From: Nanobdellota archaeon | Lineage (GTDB): Archaea; Nanobdellota; Nanobdellia; SCGC-AAA011-G17; GW2011-AR17 | Assembly (NCBI GenBank): GCA_030018575.1 | Contig: JASEIA010000008.1 | Coordinates: 1 to 25,052 of the forward strand | DNA length: 25,052 nucleotides | Direction of reading: 5' to 3' | Part shown: positions 20,568 to 25,052 of the stretch, one piece after another | How the letters are laid out: every line of letters begins with the position of its first letter | Position numbering within the stretch: the stretch's first letter is position 1 | Notes under the pieces: generated by a model | The model's input: the letters and a program-made list of their open reading frames with translations, nothing else | Told to the model about the DNA's origin: nothing | Databases searched by the model: none | Position numbers and translations under genes: made by a program

Positions 20568-21086
20568 ATGGAAAGAAAAGAGCTCACAGACTTGCTGGTG
20601 AACAGCGTGAAAGGCTCTAGCTATGTAGATACAGTTGCAAGCAATGATTACCTGAGAACATTGGATAATTATTACAGATTAGCCCCTGACACTCCGGATT
20701 TTGCAAGAAAAAGTTATTTGAGAAGCATACAGGATACTCTTGTTTCATTGAACGACATTCAGGTTGAAGGCATAATAAACAAGGAATTCATGGCAAAAGT
20801 AGGATACAGCCAGAAGGCTTCAGCAATAGGCTCATTATTGGCGGCTGCAATGCCTTTAAACCCTTATGTGGGCGCTTTGGGCTTGGGCTGCTTGGCATTG
20901 TTTGCCGGCATTACAATTGCAAAGCACAGGGTCAAGAAGCAGACTCACTTGAAGGATATGCAGAAAGTTGCAGATGAATTAGCACCTGTAAGGGATGAAT
21001 TAAAAAAGGTTGAGCTTCAAGAGCTTGATTATGTCCTGCAGCAAAACAAGGCAGAAATAATGCCTTACCTTGGCAAAGATATTTAA
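20568..21086 (+). CDS. Membrane protein of unknown function
   Basis: This 172-residue protein is not recognised. Residues 1-80 or so are soluble and helical. Residues about 84-118 are hydrophobic (SAIGSLLAAAMPLNPYVGALGLGCLALFAGITIA) and form two membrane helices or a hairpin, followed by a positive patch KHRVKKQTH and a charged helical tail (VADELAPVRDELKKVELQELDYVLQQNK split by turns) that could be a coiled coil. The positive patch suggests the tail is cytoplasmic. The gene precedes the TraB-like membrane protein by 24 bases, but a TATA-like sequence at its own end suggests separate transcription. Confidence 0.65.
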   Translation: MERKELTDLLVNSVKGSSYVDTVASNDYLRTLDNYYRLAPDTPDFARKSYLRSIQDTLVSLNDIQVEGIINKEFMAKVGYSQKASAIGSLLAAAMPLNPYVGALGLGCLALFAGITIAKHRVKKQTHLKDMQKVADELAPVRDELKKVELQELDYVLQQNKAEIMPYLGKDI

Positions 21087-21110
21087 ACAAGCCATACATA
21101 ACTCCCATTG

Positions 21111-21965
21111 ATGGGGTGGGTGAATTTCTCAACATACAATGCGGATTATCTTCTTGTATATGCAGCACATTTGAGGGATGCTGACGACGCTGTTTTTAAT
21201 GATGAGAATATAACCTCTCTTGATGCAATTGTTCTTGAGAACGCAGGGCACGGCCCCCATGTTACAGGCGGCAGTCAGCTTGGATTGGGATTTCTGCCTA
21301 AGTTTTATGAAACAATAATGAAGCAATCGCACAAGCACAGCAAGCTGATTTACCTTCTTGATGCAGACGTCTCTGCTTTTGGGCTTGCTGCCGGCATTGC
21401 ATTGTTTGCAGCGCCGCTTGTTTTGGCGAAGAAGGCATTCGGGCAGGCAAAGCAGGATATAAGGGGGGCTTGTGATAATGAAAAGACAGACAGGAGGCAG
21501 TTTCTCAAAGGGTTTACAAAGGGGATTTTCGGGTTGTGGCTTCTTAATGGCTATTCAGGAATGTTCGCAGCAGCCCTTACCAAAGGCGAAACCCATAATT
21601 ATATTGAATCGGCAACGTCTTCTGTGCACAGGCTGCCTCCAAACCCATTTGTCGAAGGCAGGAACTGTGTTGCGGCAAGAAAAACAGAGGAGTTTGTTGT
21701 CCCTCTTTTGAAAGAATATAGGGAAAGAAGGCCGAAGATTGCGATTGTCTTCGGCGGAGGGCATTCCGGGTTAAAAGAATGTTTGCAGGGAAAAGCTTGG
21801 AGGGATTCAGTGCTTGCCGCGTACAAGCAGGCAAACTATCTCGGGCTTGACATTTACACGCTGGACAATGTCTGGGAAATGTGGCCTTCAACTTCTGAGT
21901 ATAAGGATTATGAGATATTCGGGCAAAACTGGCGCGCTACAAAGTACAAGTCAGGATTGTTCTAG
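21111..21965 (+). CDS. TraB/EreA/ChaN-superfamily membrane protein with internal twin-arginine-like motif
   Basis: About 284 residues from the ATG at 21111 (28 bases after a TATTTAAAC box; a TTG at 21108 is also in frame). N-terminal features: AAHLRDADDA, then LDAIVLENAGHG. C-terminal features: RNCVAARKTEEFVVPLLKEY and IAIVFGGGHSGLKECLQ. These match the EreA/ChaN/TraB pattern (acidic strand end, RN helix, conserved GxxH near H219 here). The membrane part sits between the halves: a helix at about 90-107 and another at 135-157, the latter directly after TDRRQFLKGF, which fits the Tat consensus (S/T)RRxFLK. The function, perhaps a membrane-bound metal-dependent hydrolase, is inferred from the superfamily. 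Confidence 0.65.
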   Translation: MGWVNFSTYNADYLLVYAAHLRDADDAVFNDENITSLDAIVLENAGHGPHVTGGSQLGLGFLPKFYETIMKQSHKHSKLIYLLDADVSAFGLAAGIALFAAPLVLAKKAFGQAKQDIRGACDNEKTDRRQFLKGFTKGIFGLWLLNGYSGMFAAALTKGETHNYIESATSSVHRLPPNPFVEGRNCVAARKTEEFVVPLLKEYRERRPKIAIVFGGGHSGLKECLQGKAWRDSVLAAYKQANYLGLDIYTLDNVWEMWPSTSEYKDYEIFGQNWRATKYKSGLF

Positions 21966-21986
21966 GCTTCTCTTTTAATAGTTAAC

Positions 21987-21996
21987 TTTTTATATC
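21987..21996 (+). promoter_or_regulatory. TATA box of alaS
   Basis: TTTTTATATC is centred about 27 bases before the ATG at 22019, again pointing to a leaderless mRNA. Confidence 0.55.
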
Positions 21997-22018
21997 TATT
22001 CCAAGTTCTCTTTAGCTT

Positions 22019-23797
22019 ATGAAATCAGTTAAAACAAGGCAGGAATTAATAAAAGCTTACATTGACTTTTTCAAAAGCAAAAGCCATAAGGAAGTTCCGA
22101 ATTCTGCTTTAATACCGCAGAATGACCCTACTGTCTTGTTTACAACAGCAGGAATGCACCCGCTGGTTCCTTTTCTTCTTGGGCAAAAGCATCCCTTGGG
22201 AAAAAGGCTTTGCAATGTGCAGAAATGCATAAGGACAACTGACATTGATTCTGTCGGAGACAAGCTGCATTTAACTTTCTTTGAAATGCTCGGCAACTGG
22301 AGCCTTGGGGATTATTTCAAGAGCGAATCAATTGAATACTCGTTTGAATTCCTCACAAAATCATTGGGAATATCTTTAGGCATGCTTTCATTCACCTGCT
22401 TCAAGGGCGACAAGGATGCGCCTGCTGACAGGGAAGCTGCTGAGAAATGGAAAAAGCTTGGGGTAAAGGAAGACAGGATTGCTTTCCTTCCAAAAGAGGA
22501 CAACTGGTGGGGGCCTGCAGGCAAGACAGGGCCTTGCGGACCTGACACTGAAATCTTTTTCTGGGTAGGAAAGGGAAAGCCGCACGGCAATCCGGGCATT
22601 AACCCGAAAGACTGGGCTGAAATCTGGAACAATGTGTTTATGCAGTATGAGAAAAAGGAAGACGGAAGCTTTGCTGAGCTCAAGCAGAAAAACATTGACA
22701 CTGGCATGGGCGTTGAAAGGACAGTTGCCACATTGAATGGAAATGAATCTGTTTATGAAACAGACTCATTATTGCCATTGATAAGAAAAGCAGAGGAATT
22801 GTCTGCAAAGAAATACAATGGCGAAACTGCAAAGAGCATGAGAATAATTGCAGACCACATAAGGGCTTCTGTCATGCTTTTGGCAGAAAATGTAAAGCCT
22901 TCAAACGTTGAGCAGGGCTATGTATTAAGGCGATTGATAAGAAGGGCAGTGAGGCACGGCAGGATGCTTGGGATTGAAGGAAACTTCACTCATCTTATTG
23001 CAGAGGAAGTGCTTAAGATTTATCCTGATTATGCGCACGTGCAGAAAAACAGGGAATTTATATTAAAGGAATTAAAAGCAGAGGAAGAAAGGTTCTCAGA
23101 AGTTCTTGAAAAGGGAATAAGGTATTTTGAAAGGATTAAGCAGGACATAAAGGGAAAAGTAATTGACGGGAAGACAGCTTTCCTTTTGTACCAGAGCTTT
23201 GGCTTTCCGATTGAGATGACGCAGGAGCTTGCAAAGGAAAACAATCTTGAGGTTGACATCCTGGGCTATGAAACAGAGCAGGCAATGCACCAGGAATTAA
23301 GCAGGACAGCGACTGAAGGCAAGTTCAAGTCAGGGCTTGCTGACAATTCAGAGGCAACAGCAAGGCTGCACACTGCAACGCATTTATTGGATGCTGCATT
23401 AAGGCAGGTGCTTGGCTCGCATGTAGAGCAGAGGGGCAGCAACATAACATCTGAAAGGCTGAGGTTTGACTTTTCGCACGATTCAAAAATGGCTCCTGAG
23501 CAGTTAAAGGAAGTTGAGAAGATTGTGAATGACAATATAAAGAAACAGCTTGATGTAAAAAGAGAGGAAATGACTGTTGATGGCGCAAAAAAGCTGGGCG
23601 CAGTAGGCGTGTTTGAGCACAAGTACGGGGAAAAGATATCTGTTTACACAATCTGCGACCCGAAGAATGTCTACAGCAGGGAAATCTGCGCAGGCCCTCA
23701 TGTTCAGAACACAAAAGAGCTTGGAAAATTCAAAATCCTGAAAGAGGAAGCCTCTTCAAAAGGCGTGAGAAGGATTAAGGCTGTGCTGGAAGCGTAA
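22019..23797 (+). CDS. alaS: Alanyl-tRNA synthetase, bacterial-like, without C-Ala domain
   Basis: A 592-residue class II synthetase. The aminoacylation domain has TTAGMHPLVPFLLGQ, RTTDIDSVGD and FFEMLGNWSLGDYFKSESI, and the NWWGPAGKTGPCGPDTEIFFW segment. It continues through the tRNA-recognition helices (RIIADHIRASVMLL, GYVLRRLIRRAVRHGR) and the editing domain (zinc site HTATH near 452 and CAGPH near 563). It ends there, lacking the DHHA1/C-Ala part, whereas usual AlaRS has about 870-900 residues. The motif wording is bacterial, closest in my recollection to CPR/Patescibacteria, and unlike the archaeal/eukaryotic type; transfer from bacteria is inferred. The gene has its own TATA box and no operon partner. 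Confidence 0.93.
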   Translation: MKSVKTRQELIKAYIDFFKSKSHKEVPNSALIPQNDPTVLFTTAGMHPLVPFLLGQKHPLGKRLCNVQKCIRTTDIDSVGDKLHLTFFEMLGNWSLGDYFKSESIEYSFEFLTKSLGISLGMLSFTCFKGDKDAPADREAAEKWKKLGVKEDRIAFLPKEDNWWGPAGKTGPCGPDTEIFFWVGKGKPHGNPGINPKDWAEIWNNVFMQYEKKEDGSFAELKQKNIDTGMGVERTVATLNGNESVYETDSLLPLIRKAEELSAKKYNGETAKSMRIIADHIRASVMLLAENVKPSNVEQGYVLRRLIRRAVRHGRMLGIEGNFTHLIAEEVLKIYPDYAHVQKNREFILKELKAEEERFSEVLEKGIRYFERIKQDIKGKVIDGKTAFLLYQSFGFPIEMTQELAKENNLEVDILGYETEQAMHQELSRTATEGKFKSGLADNSEATARLHTATHLLDAALRQVLGSHVEQRGSNITSERLRFDFSHDSKMAPEQLKEVEKIVNDNIKKQLDVKREEMTVDGAKKLGAVGVFEHKYGEKISVYTICDPKNVYSREICAGPHVQNTKELGKFKILKEEASSKGVRRIKAVLEA

Positions 23798-24078
23798 TCT
23801 GTTTTCGGATTTTTGTCTATATTTTCAACTTTTTGCTGTTTTTTCCGGGAATGCTGAAGGATTTTCATAAATTTGTTTTCATGCCTGATTTTTATATGCT
23901 GGTTTTTTAAACTGCAGCTGCATCCTTTTTTGGCATGAAAGAGTATTGCCATGTTGATTTGAGCGTCAAGTTTTGGAAAAAAGCCACTACAGGGATAGCG
24001 TGCCTCTGGATATAAAGCGGGAGTCACACCGGATGTGCGCTTAGCTCACACCTTAAGAAAAGCATTAGCAGGCATTTA
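23798..24078 (+). other. Intergenic region with T-rich terminator and promoter of next gene
   Basis: T runs at about 23814-23850 (GGATTTTTGTC, ACTTTTTGC, TGTTTTTTCC) probably end alaS transcription. GATATAAAG at 24010-24017 is a TATA-like box for the gene at 24079, followed by a small stem AAGCG/CGCTT enclosing CACA/TGTG (24015-24042). Between 23850 and 24008 I see nothing I can support. A long minus-strand frame across it looks non-coding. Confidence 0.4.
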
Positions 24079-24432
24079 ATGAAAGAAGGTACAGGGGAGG
24101 AGAGAGCTAAATTATACGCCATTTGCATCTATTACTTAATAAATGATAAGCTTCAGAATACAGGAAAGCTTATTGTGTGCAACGACGAAAATTTCTATTT
24201 TGTAAGGAAATATCTAATAAGGCTTATCGGCAAATGCCCTTTTCCAATAATCAGCATAATTCAATACAGAAAAGAGCTTGGAAGATGCATAAAGTCCCCG
24301 GCAGATAATTTTGCGGCACACTATGCAAAACGCGGGCTTAGCGAAACAAAGCAGGGCATAGGCGTAAAACTGAGCCTTGTAAAGATAACTTTCAGAAAGG
24401 TAAGTGAAAAGTGGAATGAAATAAAAATGTAA
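24079..24432 (+). CDS. Hypothetical protein of 117 residues
   Basis: Not recognised. The sequence looks like a real folded domain: an N-terminal helix (ERAKLYAICIYYLINDKL), a strand KLIVCNDE, a helix FYFVRKYLIRLIGK, a strand FPIISIIQYRKEL and a basic C-terminal half (KSPADNFAAHYAKRG, LVKITFRKVSEKWNEIKM). The alternation of strands and helices with acidic ends (CNDE, SPAD) is loosely like a small alpha/beta nuclease-type fold, but no catalytic set can be named. There is no signal peptide or membrane helix. No strong Shine-Dalgarno was found before the ATG. The stop codon is part of the long inverted repeat that follows. Confidence 0.55.
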   Translation: MKEGTGEERAKLYAICIYYLINDKLQNTGKLIVCNDENFYFVRKYLIRLIGKCPFPIISIIQYRKELGRCIKSPADNFAAHYAKRGLSETKQGIGVKLSLVKITFRKVSEKWNEIKM

Positions 24433-24521
24433 GTGAGTAATGGCCTTTCCAACCGTTAACACGCCGTGAAGCGCTGGTTAACCTGCATACACAGGCTTTT
24501 TACGGAGCCGGCTCACTTACA
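24428..24521 (+). ncRNA. Candidate structured RNA or terminator-like element
   Basis: TGTAAGTGAG (24428-24437) and CTCACTTACA (24512-24521) form a perfect 10-pair closing helix that includes the stop codon of the upstream gene. Inside are a hairpin built on GTTAACACGC/GCGCTGGTTAAC with two single-base bulges, a small CCTG/CAGG hairpin and GGCT/AGCC. It resembles a multibranched RNA of about 94 bases. It is not a tRNA (no T loop) and I do not recognise a known family. Confidence 0.5.
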
Positions 24522-24569
24522 GGAATAAAGGGGGCTTGCTACTATAAAAATCTTTGCTTTTTGGCAATG

Positions 24570-25052
24570 CTAAATCAGCCCATTTCTATCAAGAAAATCC
24601 TTTACTGCAAGAAACAATTTTTCATGACCTTTTGCATTTGGGTGAAGCCCGTCTTCAAGATGCTCAGGCTGCAGCAAATCAAAAATTCCGAAATAATAAC
24701 AGCCACTTTTTACAGCTGCCTCCTTTATCTTCTCATCATACTTCTTTAAGTTGTCATTTGTATAATGAAAATCCGTTTGCCATGGTATTGGCGTGGTCTT
24801 TGCTTCATCAACTCCTGTGCATCCAAGCAGTACAATTTTTCCTGTGAACTTTTTTGCCTTCTTTATTAGTTTTTCAAGATTCTTTTGAAACTGCTCCAAA
24901 GGCACCATCTGCCTCTTTTTTGGCTTTACAGATATTGAATCATTGTTCCCAATTGTGATTATTATGAGATTTGGCTCCCGCGCCTTTGCCTCTGCATCAA
25001 TTCTTTCCAAAAGCTCTTTTGTAGTGTCACCAGGAACACCCAAATTATATAC
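24570..25052 (-). CDS. SGNH/GDSL-family hydrolase, N-terminus beyond the window
   Basis: The reading frame is open to the right edge (VYNLGVPGDTT...), so the gene is partial; the first conserved block with the catalytic serine lies outside. Visible blocks are the oxyanion-hole glycine in LGVPGDTT, the oxyanion asparagine in TIGNND and the catalytic Asp-His in DGLHPNAKGH near the C-terminus. These belong to SGNH esterases/lipases acting on small esters or acylated sugars. The visible part has 160 residues; the whole protein is probably about 190-200. The cellular location cannot be judged without the N-terminus. Confidence 0.88.
   Translation of the reverse strand, partial: VYNLGVPGDTTKELLERIDAEAKAREPNLIIITIGNNDSISVKPKKRQMVPLEQFQKNLEKLIKKAKKFTGKIVLLGCTGVDEAKTTPIPWQTDFHYTNDNLKKYDEKIKEAAVKSGCYYFGIFDLLQPEHLEDGLHPNAKGHEKLFLAVKDFLDRNGLI

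Noticed and set aside
23704..24027. Minus-strand frame overlapping the end of alaS.
   Set aside because: It overlaps the editing-domain coding region and a T-rich terminator zone, and has no promoter or recognisable domain.
24429..24521. A degenerate tRNA, because GTAAGTG/CACTTAC plus A looks like an acceptor stem.
   Set aside because: There is no T loop, D arm or anticodon arm in the right positions.

Overview
The window is archaeal. It carries an archaeal RNA polymerase operon (rpoH, rpoB'', rpoB', rpoA', rpoA'', L30e, nusA), Kae1, archaeal SepF, a Pol X/PHP polymerase, an archaeal TrpRS and tRNA genes without an encoded CCA. Many genes have a TATA box about 27 bases before the start codon, which suggests leaderless mRNAs. 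The split RpoB, two tiny tRNA introns, compact gene spacing and an alanyl-tRNA synthetase of bacterial (CPR-like) type without the C-Ala domain would suit a DPANN lineage such as Woesearchaeota/Pacearchaeota. That placement is inference.

Layout. 1-1742: two unrecognised proteins, one small and membrane-embedded, one of about 400 residues with an internal repeat and a coiled-coil tail. 1814-3824 (minus): sepF, two tandem paralogues of unknown function and a small zinc-ribbon gene. 3919-5628 (minus): polX. 5779-7673: an HD-domain hydrolase and kae1. 7866-16596: tRNA-Asp, tRNA-Lys with two introns, then the RNA polymerase operon; the only clear promoter found lies before the tRNAs. 16562-18036 (minus): an aspartoacylase-like deacylase coupled to a GNAT-like acyltransferase. 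18158-20087: an ACT-domain protein, trpS and its cognate tRNA-Trp. 20204-21965: a truncated TIM-barrel gene, a membrane protein and a TraB/EreA/ChaN-like membrane protein with an internal twin-arginine-like motif. 22019-23797: alaS. 24079-25052: an unrecognised small protein, a structured intergenic segment and the 3' part of an SGNH hydrolase.

The most unusual content is between the genes. (1) All three tRNA genes are followed by a direct second copy of their own 3' end, 54 to 93 bases downstream, with an inverted copy in between. The inverted copy can pair either with the tRNA 3' end or with the downstream copy, which gives a mutually exclusive switch-like architecture. (2) Several intergenic spaces are packed end to end with short perfect hairpins with mostly 3-5 base loops, running from the stop codon or tRNA end to the next ribosome-binding site. 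One 105-base block of four hairpins is identical at two loci, inside the rpoB''/rpoB' split and in front of an unrelated gene. A second 51-base type occurs before rpoH and before rpoB'' with compensatory base changes. (3) tRNA-Lys(UUU) is interrupted by two 15-base introns, each with a regular bulge-helix-bulge.

A working picture is that the tRNAs and RNA polymerase genes form one long transcript whose tRNA trailers and intergenic hairpins take part in processing, stability or translation of the individual segments. An alternative is that the hairpins are a miniature repeat that spreads by copying and local template switching. The sequence alone does not decide between these.
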